From NCBI RefSeq assembly GCF_039680535.1, contig NZ_JBDKSS010000023.1, positions 1 to 64,000 of the forward strand: DNA of 64,000 bases, read 5' to 3'. The notes below the pieces were generated by a model. It had not been told where the DNA came from and made no database searches. It saw nothing but the letters and a program-made list of their open reading frames with translations. How positions within the stretch are numbered: position 1 is the stretch's first letter; each line of letters begins with the position of its first letter. This DNA comes from Parvibaculum sp039680535. Its GTDB lineage: Bacteria > Pseudomonadota > Alphaproteobacteria > Parvibaculales > Parvibaculaceae. Both the position numbers and the translations under genes were made by a program. Shown here piece after piece: positions 1 through 9,201 of the stretch.

Positions 1-171
1 ATCGGCGAGCCGCCCTTCATGCTGGCGCTCGCATGCTTCCTCGCGCTTCAGGATGCTGTAGCATCGGTGGTGGGCGCCGAGAAGGCGCTGAAGCTTGAAG
101 CGCCTGCGACGCCGGAAGCAATCCTCCGCGCGCTCGGTCGCGTCGATGAGGGGACTGCGAATGTGCAATGA
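1..171 (+). CDS. xdhB: Xanthine dehydrogenase molybdenum-binding subunit, C-terminal end (partial)
   Basis: The window opens inside this gene; the last 56 codons read in frame 1 to TGA at 169-171. The peptide begins IGEPPFMLALACFLALQDAV, which matches the conserved C-terminal segment of xanthine dehydrogenase large subunits (a GEPP motif followed by the helix that packs behind the molybdopterin). The enzyme oxidises hypoxanthine and xanthine to urate in the cytoplasm. The guanine deaminase start codon lies inside its last codons, so the two are translationally coupled, which fits guanine to xanthine to urate in one operon. Upstream xdhA and any chaperone are outside the window. Confidence 0.85.
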   Translation: MGEPPFMLALACFLALQDAVASVVGAEKALKLEAPATPEAILRALGRVDEGTANVQ

Positions 172-634
172 GACCGTTTTCATGCGTCGGGCCATCGAGC
201 TTTCCGCCGAGGGTATGGCGAAGGGCGCGGGCGGACCTTTTGGTGCGGTCGTCGTGAAGGACGGGAAGATCATCGCGGAAGGCTGGAACGAGGTGACGAG
301 CGCCAACGATCCGACCGCACATGCGGAGGTTCAGGCGATCCGCAGGGCGGCGAAGGCGCTGGGCACGTTCGACCTTTCGGGCTGCGAGGTCTATGCAAGC
401 TGCGAACCCTGTCCGATGTGCCTGTCAGCCATTTACTGGTCGCGCGCCTCAAGGCTTTTTTACGGCGCACATGCGGCTGACGCCGCCGCTGCCGATTTCG
501 ACGATGCGTTTCTCTATGAACAAATGAAGCTGCCGGAGAGCGAGCGTTCGCTCCCCACCAAGAGCCTCATGTCCGACGAGGCGGCAAAAGTCTTTCACGC
601 CTGGCTCGAAAAGCCGGACCGAGTTCCCTATTAA
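161..634 (+). CDS. guaD: Guanine deaminase, cytidine-deaminase fold
   Basis: 157 residues, the usual size of the small CDA-fold guanine deaminase of Bacillus type. Zinc ligands and general acid are visible as H54-A-E56 and C84-P-M-C87, almost the same numbering as B. subtilis GuaD. It converts guanine to xanthine and ammonia. I chose ATG 161 because GAGGGG at 147-152 gives a good ribosome-binding site and the start overlaps the xdhB stop by 11 bases; an in-frame upstream ATG at 95 lies inside xdhB and would add unrelated Arg-rich sequence. The product would feed the xanthine dehydrogenase encoded just upstream. Another small nucleobase deaminase activity cannot be excluded from sequence alone. 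Confidence 0.85.
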   Translation: MCNETVFMRRAIELSAEGMAKGAGGPFGAVVVKDGKIIAEGWNEVTSANDPTAHAEVQAIRRAAKALGTFDLSGCEVYASCEPCPMCLSAIYWSRASRLFYGAHAADAAAADFDDAFLYEQMKLPESERSLPTKSLMSDEAAKVFHAWLEKPDRVPY

Positions 635-651
635 GTAGAGTGCAGAGAGTT

Positions 652-2019
652 ATGAGTGAAGTTCTGCTTACCGCCCAGGCGGTTCTGACCATGGACGCCG
701 TCAACACGGTTATCGTCGATGGCGCGGTCCTGGTGCGAGATGACAAGATCGCCGAGGTTGGAGAGGCGGCGGAACTTTCCGCCCGCTATCCGGAGGCGAA
801 GCGCAAGGATTTCGGCAAGGCGGTCCTTCTTCCCGGCCTCGTCAATACGCATATGCATTCGGGCATTCTGCGCGGGACGGCGGAGGGATTGCCGCTCTGG
901 GATTGGCTACGCCTTTTCATCGACCCCATGCATCGTGTGCTGCGTCCCGAGGAGGCCGAGGCGTCGTCATGGCTCTGCTATGGCGAGAGCCTGCTGGCGG
1001 GAACGACGACTGCCGTCGACATGTGGCGCTTCATGTACGGTTCGGCCAAGGCGGCAGAGCAGCTGGGCCTTCGCGTCGTCATGGTGCCTTATGTGGGCGA
1101 AGAGGTCGGCTTCGATTATTTCGACAATCTCGACGACAACGAGAAGCTCATTCAGGAGTGGCATGGCAAGGCCAATGGCCGCATCAATGTCTGGGTTGGC
1201 CTCGAGCACCAATTCTATGTCGACGAGGCGGCCTGCAAGCGCGCCATCGACATGTGCGCGCGCTACGGCGTAGGCCTTCACACGCATTCGAATGAATCGC
1301 GCGATGAGGTGAAGGAATCCTATAAGCGGTATGGCATCAGCCCGATCAAGGCGCTCAAGAACAAGGGCATTCTCGACATCGAGAACGTGCTGCTCGCGCA
1401 TTGCGTCTGGCTGGAGGATGAAGAGATCGCGCTGCTCCGCGACAATGGCATCGGCGTCGCGCATAACCCGACCAGCAATATGAAGATTGCGAGCGGGCCA
1501 GCGCCTGTCGTCGACATGATCAAGGCGGGAATTGCGGTCGGTATCGGTTCGGATGGCGAGAAGGAAAACAACAATCTCGATATTTTCGAGGAGATGAAGA
1601 TCGCGTCGATCCTTGCCAAGCTTCGGGGCATGAATGCGGCGGCCTATGATGCGTGGGACGTTCTGCGCTCCGCGACGATCGAAGGCGCCCGCGCCATCGG
1701 CATGGCGGACAGGATTGGATCGCTCGAGGTGGGCAAGCAGGCCGACATCGTGGCGGTGCGAGCCGACGGGCCGCACATGACGCCCTTTATCAAGGAAGGC
1801 CCTTTCTTCAATCTCCATCACAATATCGTTCATGCGGTGCAGGGTGGCGACGTGCTCATGACGATGGTCGACGGCTTCATTGCCGCGGAGAACGGCGTGC
1901 TGACTGCAGGCGACATGCAGCAGTTCATCGCGGATGCTGAGAAGGCCTGCGCCGACGTCATCGAACGTCGAACCAAATGGTTGAAGGATAACGAGCAGGG
2001 CGCCCTTTCGCCGGTTTGA
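652..2019 (+). CDS. Amidohydrolase-superfamily deaminase (TRZ/ATZ group)
   Basis: 455 residues of the metal-dependent amidohydrolase superfamily. The metal site shows H67-x-H69 (VNTHMHSG), the HTH motif near residue 210, a later His (LLAHCVW) and the Asp of GSDGE near residue 300. These place it with aromatic aminohydrolases and chlorohydrolases such as MtaD/SAH deaminase, 8-oxoguanine deaminase and AtzA/TrzN relatives. The exact substrate is not readable; the neighbours suggest an aminopurine, pterin or related amino-N-heterocycle. ATG 652 is preferred over GTG 640 because a GAGAG element precedes it. It sits 17 bases after guaD and 12 before the dehydrogenase gene, so it is probably part of the same operon. 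Confidence 0.8.
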   Translation: MSEVLLTAQAVLTMDAVNTVIVDGAVLVRDDKIAEVGEAAELSARYPEAKRKDFGKAVLLPGLVNTHMHSGILRGTAEGLPLWDWLRLFIDPMHRVLRPEEAEASSWLCYGESLLAGTTTAVDMWRFMYGSAKAAEQLGLRVVMVPYVGEEVGFDYFDNLDDNEKLIQEWHGKANGRINVWVGLEHQFYVDEAACKRAIDMCARYGVGLHTHSNESRDEVKESYKRYGISPIKALKNKGILDIENVLLAHCVWLEDEEIALLRDNGIGVAHNPTSNMKIASGPAPVVDMIKAGIAVGIGSDGEKENNNLDIFEEMKIASILAKLRGMNAAAYDAWDVLRSATIEGARAIGMADRIGSLEVGKQADIVAVRADGPHMTPFIKEGPFFNLHHNIVHAVQGGDVLMTMVDGFIAAENGVLTAGDMQQFIADAEKACADVIERRTKWLKDNEQGALSPV

Positions 2020-2031
2020 GTAGAGCGTTCC

Positions 2032-5000
2032 ATGACCAAAAGTGTCGTCGCCCCGAAGATCTGGCATCCGGCGGACCTCTCCGAAGCGTGGTCCCTTCTG
2101 AAGCGCTTCGGCAAGGCCGCGCGGCTTCTGGCGGGCGGTACCGCCCTGCAACTCGACTGGGCTGCCGGCGCGCCCGTGCCGGAGCACTGGATAGATATCA
2201 ACCGAATCGACGGCTTGCGCGGTATCGAGTCGCTTGCCGATGGCAGCCTCAGGATAGGCGCGCTGACCAGCCTCAGTTCCGTTCGTCATGACATGCGGAT
2301 TCGCGAGGCACTTCCGGTGCTGGCGGAGGCCGTGGCCCGTATCGGCTCGGCAGGTATTCGCAATCTTGCGACGTTGGGCGGCAACGTCGCCGGTGGTGCG
2401 GGCTGCATAATCCCCGCGCTGCTGGCGCTCGACGCCGATGTGGAAATCTTTACTGCGAAGGGCATCGTCAGGCGCAATCTTGCGGCGTTGCTTTCATCGA
2501 GCCTCGCGCCGATGGACGGTACCGTTCTTGTGGCCATCATCATTCCAGCGGATCTTCCGGCGAAGGCCTGCTTTGAAAAGATCGGGCTGCGTCGTGCCTT
2601 TACGCCGAGCGTTGTCAATGCGGCGGCGGGACTGTGGTTCGACGTCGCGGGCAATGTGACGAAGGCGAGGCTTGCGATCGGTGGCGGCGCGACGCCGCCA
2701 CAGCGGCTTTCGGCGGCAGAGTGTGGGCTTGTTGGCCAACCCCTTTCCTCGATCGACTGGGCTTCATTGAAGCGCGACATGCTTGGCGAAATGCGCGTGC
2801 CTGCCGACGCCTTTCGTAGCGCCGACTATCGCCGGAAAGTGGCCGCCAACGCGATCCTCATGGGGCTGGGTGGTGCAGATGCATTCGACGCCGCAGGCGG
2901 AAGGATATCGGCGCATTGCTACGCCTCCATTCCGGCTTTCCTTCCGGTTCCCTACAGCGAAGCCGAAGTGTCGCGCAGGACGATGGGCGAACGCTGGCGG
3001 ATGAGGCCTGATGTCTCGGCGAAGGTGGAGGGCGCCTTCACCTATCTCACCGACATTCGAAAGCCAGACATGCTCGTCGGGCGCGTGTTGAGGGCGCATT
3101 ATCCGCATGCACGAATTCTCGCCATCGACACGTCCGAGGCGGAGGCGCTGCCAGGCGTTCATGCAGTCGTCACCCATCGCGACGTCAAAGGGCTGAATGG
3201 TTATGGCATCGTCGTTCAGGACCAGCCTGCCTTCTGCGCCGACAAGGTTCGCTATGTCGGCGACGCCGTGGCCGCCGTGGCAGCAGAAAGCGAAGAGATT
3301 GCGGAACGTGCTCTCGGTTTGATCCACGTCGACTATGAAGTTCTGCCGGTCGTTGCCGATGCGGAGCGCGCGCTTTTACCCGATGCGCCGCTTGTCCACG
3401 AAAGCGGCAACCTCCTCGCCGATCTGGGCCTTGAGCGGGGCAAGGTGGACGAGGCCTTTGCGCGCGCGGCGCATGTCGTCGAGGATGTCTATGTCACGCC
3501 GCGTCAGATGCATGCCTTCATGGAGACCGAGGGCGGCTATGCCGAACCGACGCCTGAAGGCGGACTTCTCGTCTGCGTCGCCGGGCAGCACGGCTATCGC
3601 GACCGCATGCAGCTTGCGCGCATTCTCGGCATCGACGAGGAGCGCATTCGGATCGTGTCGAGTCCGTCAGGCGGCGCCTTCGGTGGCAAGGATGAGTTGA
3701 CGGTGCAGCCAGCGCTGGCCCTGCTGGCACTGAAAGCGCGGCGGCCCGTGCGGCTCCAGCTCGATCGCGCTGAGTCCGTCCTGTCGGGAACCAAGCGCCA
3801 GCCGATGCGGATCAGGATGCGTACCGCCTGCGACGCCGATGGATATCTGATCGCGCAGGAAGTGGACGCCTTGGCCGATGGCGGCGCCTATGCATCGCTT
3901 GGGGCATCCGTTGTCGAAACCGCGCTTGAACACGTCACCGGCGCCTATCGGATTTCCAATGTCCGCTCGCGGGGACGGCTTGCTTATACGAACAATGGTT
4001 TTGGAGGTGCGTTTCGCGGCTTTGGCTGCAATGAAATGCTCTTCGCCGTAGAAAGCCAGATCGGCAGACTCGCACAGAAGGCAGGCTTCGATCCCGTGAC
4101 TTTCCGGGCGCGCAATCTGCGCCACCCGGGTGATATCGGCTATATGGGGCAGGTTGTGGCGCCAAGCGATCGCGGCCGGGAGACCCTGGCGGCCGCGGCG
4201 GCGAGCGATCTATGGGCGCGTGAACGCGGTGTATCGCCGGACGGGCGCAAGGTCGTCGGCGTTGGGCTCGCTATCGCGCTTCAGGGGTCCGGCCTCGGCT
4301 CGGCCATTGGCGACAGCGGCGCGGCGCGTCTGACGCTGGCGGCTGACGGCAAGATAGAAGCAGCCTTTGGTACGGAAGAAATTGGACAGGGCGTGCTCGC
4401 GCTCATTCAGGAGAGCGTTGCCCGTGTACTGGGTTGCGAGCGCGACGACGTGCGGCCGGTCATCGGTGACACCGCACGAACGGTTGACTCAGGCTCGACC
4501 ACGGCGTCGCGCATGACCTATGTCATCTGGCGTTCGGCATCGGAAGCGGGCCCCGCGCTCCGCACCGGGCTGCTCGCCGTGGCGGCGAAGGAACTGGGCC
4601 GGGAGCCCGAGGAACTTGCCATCGGGCCGGGGGGCATTTACGACGCGCGGCGCAATTCGCCGGACGAGCGGTTGCTGGACTTTGTGACGCTGGCGCAATC
4701 TCTGGGCGACGAGGAACGGCCGAGCGCTGAGTGCTGTTTCGCCTTTCCGATTTCGCACGGTAGCGTTGAGGGCAATGCGCGCTTCCTGCATTGCCATAGC
4801 GCCGTTCTGGCGCGGGTGGCTGTCGATCGTGTCACGGGCATGGTGGAAGTGCTCGACCTCGACCAGCATACGGCCGCCGGACCAGTCATGGATGTGGCCA
4901 ATTACGGCGGCCAGATCGAGGGCGGCGGTGTGCAGGCGCTTGGCTTCGCACTGACCGAGGATACGCTGATCGAAGGCGGCACCTTCACCTCGCGCAATTT

Positions 5001-5244
5001 CGACAGTTACATGGTTCCGATGATTGCGGATGCGCCGGCACATATGCGGGTCTTTGCCATGGAAGAGCTGGATGCCGACGATCCCTACGGACCGCGCGGC
5101 GTTGGCGAGCTCGGCATCGCCGCGGTCGCGCCTGCCATTGCGGCGGCAGTTGCCGATGCCGTCGGCGTCTGGGTGACCGAAGCGCCGTTCAATCCGGAGA
5201 AAATATTGTCTCGAACGGGCGGCATGGCCGCGTCCGCGGAGTAG
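2032..5244 (+). CDS. Xanthine-dehydrogenase-family enzyme, fused FAD and molybdenum subunits
   Basis: 1070 residues. Residues 1-280 are a CoxM-type FAD-binding subunit (LLAGGTAL near 35, TLGGNVAGG near 120); residues 325-1060 are a hammerhead plus molybdopterin-binding subunit. The catalytic Glu is E1026 in PRGVGELG, and AFRGFG with F664 matches the purine-stacking Phe of mammalian xanthine oxidoreductase. By manual alignment the substrate-anchoring residues differ: bovine Glu802 corresponds to D554 and Arg880 to T630. The substrate is therefore probably a hydroxylatable N-heterocycle other than xanthine. The 2Fe-2S subunit follows after 4 bases. The FAD-then-Mo order in one chain is less common than separate XdhA/XdhB or CoxMSL subunits. 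Confidence 0.85.
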   Translation: MTKSVVAPKIWHPADLSEAWSLLKRFGKAARLLAGGTALQLDWAAGAPVPEHWIDINRIDGLRGIESLADGSLRIGALTSLSSVRHDMRIREALPVLAEAVARIGSAGIRNLATLGGNVAGGAGCIIPALLALDADVEIFTAKGIVRRNLAALLSSSLAPMDGTVLVAIIIPADLPAKACFEKIGLRRAFTPSVVNAAAGLWFDVAGNVTKARLAIGGGATPPQRLSAAECGLVGQPLSSIDWASLKRDMLGEMRVPADAFRSADYRRKVAANAILMGLGGADAFDAAGGRISAHCYASIPAFLPVPYSEAEVSRRTMGERWRMRPDVSAKVEGAFTYLTDIRKPDMLVGRVLRAHYPHARILAIDTSEAEALPGVHAVVTHRDVKGLNGYGIVVQDQPAFCADKVRYVGDAVAAVAAESEEIAERALGLIHVDYEVLPVVADAERALLPDAPLVHESGNLLADLGLERGKVDEAFARAAHVVEDVYVTPRQMHAFMETEGGYAEPTPEGGLLVCVAGQHGYRDRMQLARILGIDEERIRIVSSPSGGAFGGKDELTVQPALALLALKARRPVRLQLDRAESVLSGTKRQPMRIRMRTACDADGYLIAQEVDALADGGAYASLGASVVETALEHVTGAYRISNVRSRGRLAYTNNGFGGAFRGFGCNEMLFAVESQIGRLAQKAGFDPVTFRARNLRHPGDIGYMGQVVAPSDRGRETLAAAAASDLWARERGVSPDGRKVVGVGLAIALQGSGLGSAIGDSGAARLTLAADGKIEAAFGTEEIGQGVLALIQESVARVLGCERDDVRPVIGDTARTVDSGSTTASRMTYVIWRSASEAGPALRTGLLAVAAKELGREPEELAIGPGGIYDARRNSPDERLLDFVTLAQSLGDEERPSAECCFAFPISHGSVEGNARFLHCHSAVLARVAVDRVTGMVEVLDLDQHTAAGPVMDVANYGGQIEGGGVQALGFALTEDTLIEGGTFTSRNFDSYMVPMIADAPAHMRVFAMEELDADDPYGPRGVGELGIAAVAPAIAAAVADAVGVWVTEAPFNPEKILSRTGGMAASAE

Positions 5245-5248
5245 CGTC

Positions 5249-5740
5249 ATGACCATTCATCAACCGTGCGTGACCGTCCGCTTTGTGCTCAATGGCGAGT
5301 CTGTAGAGATCGCGGCGCGGCCCGATGAGCGCCTCGTCGATCTGTTGCGCGATCATCTGGGCCTGCGGGGGGCGAAGGTGGGCTGTGGCATCGGCCGCTG
5401 CGGCTCCTGCACCGTTCTCGTCGACGATGTTGCGATGAATGGCTGCCTCGTGCCCGCCTACCGGCTGGAAGGCCGCCGCGTGACCACGATCGAAGGTCTT
5501 GGTCGCCTGGCTGAGGGCCGGGCCGTCATGTCTGCCTTCAGCGAGGGCAACGCCTTTCAATGCGGCTATTGTGCACCGGGCTTTACGCTCGCGATGACGG
5601 CTCTCCTTCTGCGAGAATCGGCGCCCGCCGAGGCGGATATTCGCGAGGCGCTGGGCGGCCATATATGCCGCTGTACGGGCTATCACTCGATTCTGCGCGC
5701 CGCTGCGGATGCGGTCGCCAAGTGCCGCGAGTGTGATTAG
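5249..5740 (+). CDS. 2Fe-2S subunit of xanthine-dehydrogenase-like enzyme
   Basis: 163 residues, typical of CoxS/XdhC-type small subunits. The plant-type ferredoxin cluster uses C46, C51, C54 and C66; the second cluster uses C105, C108, C140 and C142 (QCGYC and CRCTG). It carries electrons from the molybdenum site to FAD in the fused partner encoded immediately upstream (4-base gap). It is cytoplasmic, with no export signal. It is the last gene before a 237-base gap holding a sigma-54 promoter, so the first operon of the window probably ends here, although no classical terminator is visible after the stop. Confidence 0.92.
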   Translation: MTIHQPCVTVRFVLNGESVEIAARPDERLVDLLRDHLGLRGAKVGCGIGRCGSCTVLVDDVAMNGCLVPAYRLEGRRVTTIEGLGRLAEGRAVMSAFSEGNAFQCGYCAPGFTLAMTALLLRESAPAEADIREALGGHICRCTGYHSILRAAADAVAKCRECD

Positions 5741-5821
5741 TTTTTGGTCACTCTGACCGATGCGGGGCGGACAAGAGAGCCTGGCCCTGCGCTGAAGCGC
5801 TGCAATTCCGCCATTCCACCA

Positions 5822-5836
5822 TGGCACTTGCTTTGC
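5822..5836 (+). promoter_or_regulatory. Sigma-54 promoter (-24/-12)
   Basis: The sequence TGGCACTTGCTTTGC carries TGGCAC and TTGC with GG and GC exactly 10 bases apart, followed by A, matching the RpoN consensus at every core position. Expected transcription start is near 5848. It reads toward the 5978-9411 operon. Sigma-54 control usually means activation by NtrC under nitrogen limitation, which suits this gene set. Confidence 0.75.
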
Positions 5837-5977
5837 ATACATATGTTCAGCCTTACGGCTGGGAATTTCCGGGTCTAGAGAACCACCTGGATGGGACTCC
5901 TGAGTCAAGATGGCGGGCTAGCCTCCGTCATAACGCTTGCCGCGTACGGTTCTCTCTCCCTGTTCGGGATCACGGCT

Positions 5978-7174
5978 ATGACTCTACCCACCGAGAAGAA
6001 AACCCTCCTCAAGAACGGCCGCGTCATCGATCCGGCATCGGGCTTCGATGCGATCGCCAATGTGCTGGTCGTTGATGGCAAGATCGCCGCGGTCGGTGCT
6101 GCTGCGGGCGCCGAGGTTGCCGATGCCGAAGTCATCGATGTTTCGGGCTGTCTCGTTACGCCCGGCCTTATCGATATTCATACGCATTGCTTCGTCGGCC
6201 TCGGCGATTTCTGCCTTCCCGCCGACATGATGGGCGTCAACTCGGGTGTGCCGATCATTGTCGATGCCGGAACTGCGGGCGCCACGATTTTCGGCCTCGC
6301 GCGTCGCGCTGTCATCGACCATCCGGACACGAAGACCAAGGTTCTGGCGTTCATGGATCCCTGCCAGATCTATCTCGCGAACAAGGGCTATATCTGTCAC
6401 CAGCTCGAGATCGCAGCCGATCTTCGCAATCTCGATCCCGAGGTGACGCTCGAAGCGCTCGAAGCCAATCGCGACGTCATCGTGGGCTTCAAGGTCCGCG
6501 CAACCTATACCGACAATCCGAAAGTGTCGCCTTTCCTCGAAATGGCGAAGGAGATCGGCAAGGACCTGCCGATCATGATTCATCTCGGCACCTTCCCGCA
6601 TACGCCGGTGATCGACTACCACGATCTTCTCGATGCGCTGCGTCCGGGCGATATCATCACCCATGCGTTCCGTGGCGGCGGCGGACAGCTCGACGCGAAG
6701 GGCGAGCCGACTCCGCAATTTGTCTCGGCGGTGGAGCGCGGTGTCGTTCTCGATATCGGCCATTCGGGCGGCGACTTCCACATTCCGACAGCGATGCGCC
6801 TGATGGAGCGCGGCTTCCGCCCCAACACGATTTCGACCGATCTCAACGTCTTCAACGTCGATGGGCCGGTCTTCTCCATGTCGACCACGATGACGAAGAT
6901 CTGGGCGCTGGGTGCGTCGCTCACCGACGTCATCAGCATGAACACGGTCGGCGCCGCCGCTGCCATCCGCAAGAGCCATGAATATGGAACGCTCGGCGTC
7001 GGCCGGTCGGCCGAGGTGAGCGTGCTGCGGATCGAGGAAGGCGACTTCCTGCTGACCGATGGCCACGAAACCATGCGCACCGATCAGCGCCTGCGTGCGG
7101 TCGGTTGCCTGCGCGCCGGTGAATGGTTCGATGCCACGCATGACCGCGTGCGGATGCTGGAGGCTGCGGAATGA
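5978..7174 (+). CDS. Amidohydrolase/deacetylase-family metallohydrolase
   Basis: 398 residues from ATG 5978. Binuclear amidohydrolase features are H68-x-H70 (IDIHTHCF), a candidate carboxylated Lys in the GFKVR segment near residue 172, later His residues (MIHLG, ITHAF) and a terminal Asp (STDLN). It resembles the dihydroorotase-like 'amidohydrolase/deacetylase' group, whose characterised members hydrolyse N-acyl or ester bonds; the natural substrate here is unknown. ATG 5978 is chosen because homology begins at TLLKNGRVIDP; an in-frame start at 5891 would add a 29-residue unrelated leader. It is the first gene of the sigma-54 operon, and its stop overlaps the next start (ATGA). Confidence 0.75.
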   Translation: MTLPTEKKTLLKNGRVIDPASGFDAIANVLVVDGKIAAVGAAAGAEVADAEVIDVSGCLVTPGLIDIHTHCFVGLGDFCLPADMMGVNSGVPIIVDAGTAGATIFGLARRAVIDHPDTKTKVLAFMDPCQIYLANKGYICHQLEIAADLRNLDPEVTLEALEANRDVIVGFKVRATYTDNPKVSPFLEMAKEIGKDLPIMIHLGTFPHTPVIDYHDLLDALRPGDIITHAFRGGGGQLDAKGEPTPQFVSAVERGVVLDIGHSGGDFHIPTAMRLMERGFRPNTISTDLNVFNVDGPVFSMSTTMTKIWALGASLTDVISMNTVGAAAAIRKSHEYGTLGVGRSAEVSVLRIEEGDFLLTDGHETMRTDQRLRAVGCLRAGEWFDATHDRVRMLEAAE

Positions 7175-7842
7175 GCACCGAAACAACAGAAGTGATGGAA
7201 CCAAAGGCTTTCTACGAAGATCTCGTCGCCAGCCTGGGCAAATGGCGCGAAGGGCAGGATGACGCCGCCAAGAGTTTCGGCGCTTCCCGTCCGCTAGGCC
7301 GGGCAGAGCTTCTCGAATGGCTCAAGTTTCAATGCTGGTATGAGCGGCAGGCCGCGAACTTCATCGGTTCCTGGCTCGCCGATACGCCGGAACCCGAAGC
7401 CTTTTTCGGCCTCTGCACGCAGATTTCCGATGAAGGCCGCCACTGCAAGATCGTGCAGTCTCACATCGAGTCGCTTGGCGACACGATGGAAGGCTGGGTG
7501 CCCGAGCCTGAATATGTGGAATGGGTGCAGGAGTTCTATGCGAGTGGCGACGACACGCTTGAGCGCGTCTCGGCGCATAACATCACCGGCGAAATCGGCG
7601 TGATGAATGCATTCGAAGGGCTGATGCCGCGCATTCCCGAAGCGACGCGGCATGTGATCGAGAAGATCATGCCGGATGAGGCATTCCATATCGCACTCGG
7701 ACGCACCATCGTTCATCGCTATGCGACGACGGCGGACCGGCAGGCGCGAGTGCGGCGCCGCGTTCGTCAGGCTTTCGAACTGGAGCAGAAGGGACGTCTC
7801 GCATTCGATCGGCGTGTCCAGGCGCTCGCGGCCGCGGAATAG
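7171..7842 (+). CDS. Ferritin-like diiron protein, probable oxygenase or oxidase
   Basis: 223 residues, all helical in appearance. The carboxylate-bridged diiron pattern is complete: E58, then E88-x-x-H91 (ISDEGRH), then E141 (ITGEIG), then E170-x-x-H173 (PDEAFH). That fits the rubrerythrin/ferritin-like oxygenase superfamily, with no rubredoxin domain of its own. A separate rubredoxin is encoded at the end of the same operon and is the natural electron donor. It is translationally coupled to the upstream metallohydrolase (ATGA) and lies 8 bases before an 8-oxoguanine-deaminase-type gene. I do not recognise a named family; oxidation of a purine or its product is an inference from context. Confidence 0.7.
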   Translation: MSTETTEVMEPKAFYEDLVASLGKWREGQDDAAKSFGASRPLGRAELLEWLKFQCWYERQAANFIGSWLADTPEPEAFFGLCTQISDEGRHCKIVQSHIESLGDTMEGWVPEPEYVEWVQEFYASGDDTLERVSAHNITGEIGVMNAFEGLMPRIPEATRHVIEKIMPDEAFHIALGRTIVHRYATTADRQARVRRRVRQAFELEQKGRLAFDRRVQALAAAE

Positions 7843-7850
7843 GTGGGCCC

Positions 7851-9188
7851 ATGACTTTGTGGATCAAGAATCCGCTCGGCATATTCGCCGAGGGCGCGGA
7901 AGGCGGCGTCGTGATCGACGGCACGCGCATCATGGAGTTGGTGGCAGCGGGGGAAACACCCTCGATGCCGGTCGATGAGGTGTTTGATGCCTCCGAGCAT
8001 GTCGTCCTGCCGGGCCTCATCAATACGCATCATCATTTCTACCAGACGCTGACGCGCGCCTTCCGCCCTGCGGCGGACAAGGCGCTCTTCGACTGGCTGA
8101 AGGCGCTTTATCCTGTCTGGGGACGGATGGACCCGGAGGCCTTTCGCCTGGCGACGAGGGTGGCGATGGTCGAGCTGTTGATGTCCGGCTGCACCACCGC
8201 GTCGGATCATCACTATGTGTTTCCGGCTGGTCTCGAAGAGGCAATCGACATCCAGATGGAGGAAGCCGAAAAGCTCGGCCTGCGCGTCGCGCTTTGCCGA
8301 GGCTCCATGGACCTCTCGGTCGAGAATGGCGGTCTGCCACCCAGGCAGGTGACGCAGGATATAGATACGATCCTGGCCGACTGCGAACGATTGGTGGGCC
8401 GTTGGCATCAGCGCGGAGAGGGGGCGATGCGGCAGGTTGTGCTTGCGCCTTGCTCTCCCTTCTCGGTTTCCGGCGATCTGATGCGCGAGAGTGCAAAGCT
8501 CGGGGCAACGCTCGATGTGCGTCTTCACACACATCTCGCCGAAACATTCGACGAGAACGACTATTGCTTTCAGAAATTCGGTGTTCGACCGCTTGATTAT
8601 GTCGAGAGCCTTGGTTGGGTTTCGGATCGCGTGTGGTTTGCGCATGGCATTCATTTCACCGATGACGAAATGCGCAGGCTGGGCGAGGCGGGTACGGGGA
8701 TCGCTCATTGCCCCACGTCGAACATGATCATCGGCTCGGGCGTCTGTTCGCCCGTCGCGCTTGAGTCTCTCGGTGCGCCGGTGGGTCTCGCCTGCGATGG
8801 GGCCGCGGCGGCAGACAGCTCCAATCTTGTGCAGGAAGTTCGGCAGGCATTTCTGCTCCAACGTGCCATGCGCGGCGTGGAAGCCGTCACGCACAAGGAT
8901 CCGCTGCGCTGGGCGACAGAGGGCTCCGCACGCTGTCTCGGACGAAAGGATATTGGCGTCGTTGCGCCGGGCGCTCAGGCGGACTTTGCCATGTTCCGTC
9001 TCGATGAAATGCGGTTCTCCGGCTACGACGATCCCGTCGCCGCCCTCGTCATTTGCGGCGCACACGCGGCGGACCGGATCATGGTCGCCGGTCAATGGCG
9101 TCTCATCGACGGAGAAGTGCCCGGACTCGATCTTGCCGAATTGCGTCACGCCCATCAGGAAGCGGCCCGCCGCGTCCAGGCAGCGTGA
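7851..9188 (+). CDS. 8-oxoguanine-deaminase-type amidohydrolase (copy 1)
   Basis: 445 residues, starting MTLWIKNPLGIFAEG, close to characterised bacterial 8-oxoguanine deaminases and the hydroxyatrazine-hydrolase group. Metal ligands include H60-x-H62 (LINTHHHFYQT), the HTHLAE motif, FAHGIH, and the Asp of ACDGAAAADSS. The known reaction converts 8-oxoguanine to urate and ammonia; related members accept isocytosine-like or triazine substrates. It resembles the gene at 39516-40856 over its whole length, so the window carries two paralogues. It sits between the diiron gene and rubredoxin, so its product, possibly urate, could be the substrate or source for that redox pair. Confidence 0.8.
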   Translation: MTLWIKNPLGIFAEGAEGGVVIDGTRIMELVAAGETPSMPVDEVFDASEHVVLPGLINTHHHFYQTLTRAFRPAADKALFDWLKALYPVWGRMDPEAFRLATRVAMVELLMSGCTTASDHHYVFPAGLEEAIDIQMEEAEKLGLRVALCRGSMDLSVENGGLPPRQVTQDIDTILADCERLVGRWHQRGEGAMRQVVLAPCSPFSVSGDLMRESAKLGATLDVRLHTHLAETFDENDYCFQKFGVRPLDYVESLGWVSDRVWFAHGIHFTDDEMRRLGEAGTGIAHCPTSNMIIGSGVCSPVALESLGAPVGLACDGAAAADSSNLVQEVRQAFLLQRAMRGVEAVTHKDPLRWATEGSARCLGRKDIGVVAPGAQADFAMFRLDEMRFSGYDDPVAALVICGAHAADRIMVAGQWRLIDGEVPGLDLAELRHAHQEAARRVQAA

Positions 9189-9201
9189 CCGGAAGGACAT
9201 C

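Noticed and set aside
967..2289. 440-codon minus-strand frame opposite the amidohydrolase at 652
   Set aside because: It is the codon-mirror of a clear enzyme gene in GC-rich DNA; its composition is rich in Arg, His and Asp and no domain is visible.
5744..5760. TTGGTCA-CTC-TGACCGA inverted repeat upstream of the sigma-54 promoter
   Set aside because: Half-sites are in the opposite orientation to the RutR-like boxes, so it was not counted as one; it could still be an operator for another protein.
5984..7204. 406-codon minus-strand frame opposite the metallohydrolase
   Set aside because: Antisense shadow with no family motif; the plus strand encodes the conserved enzyme.
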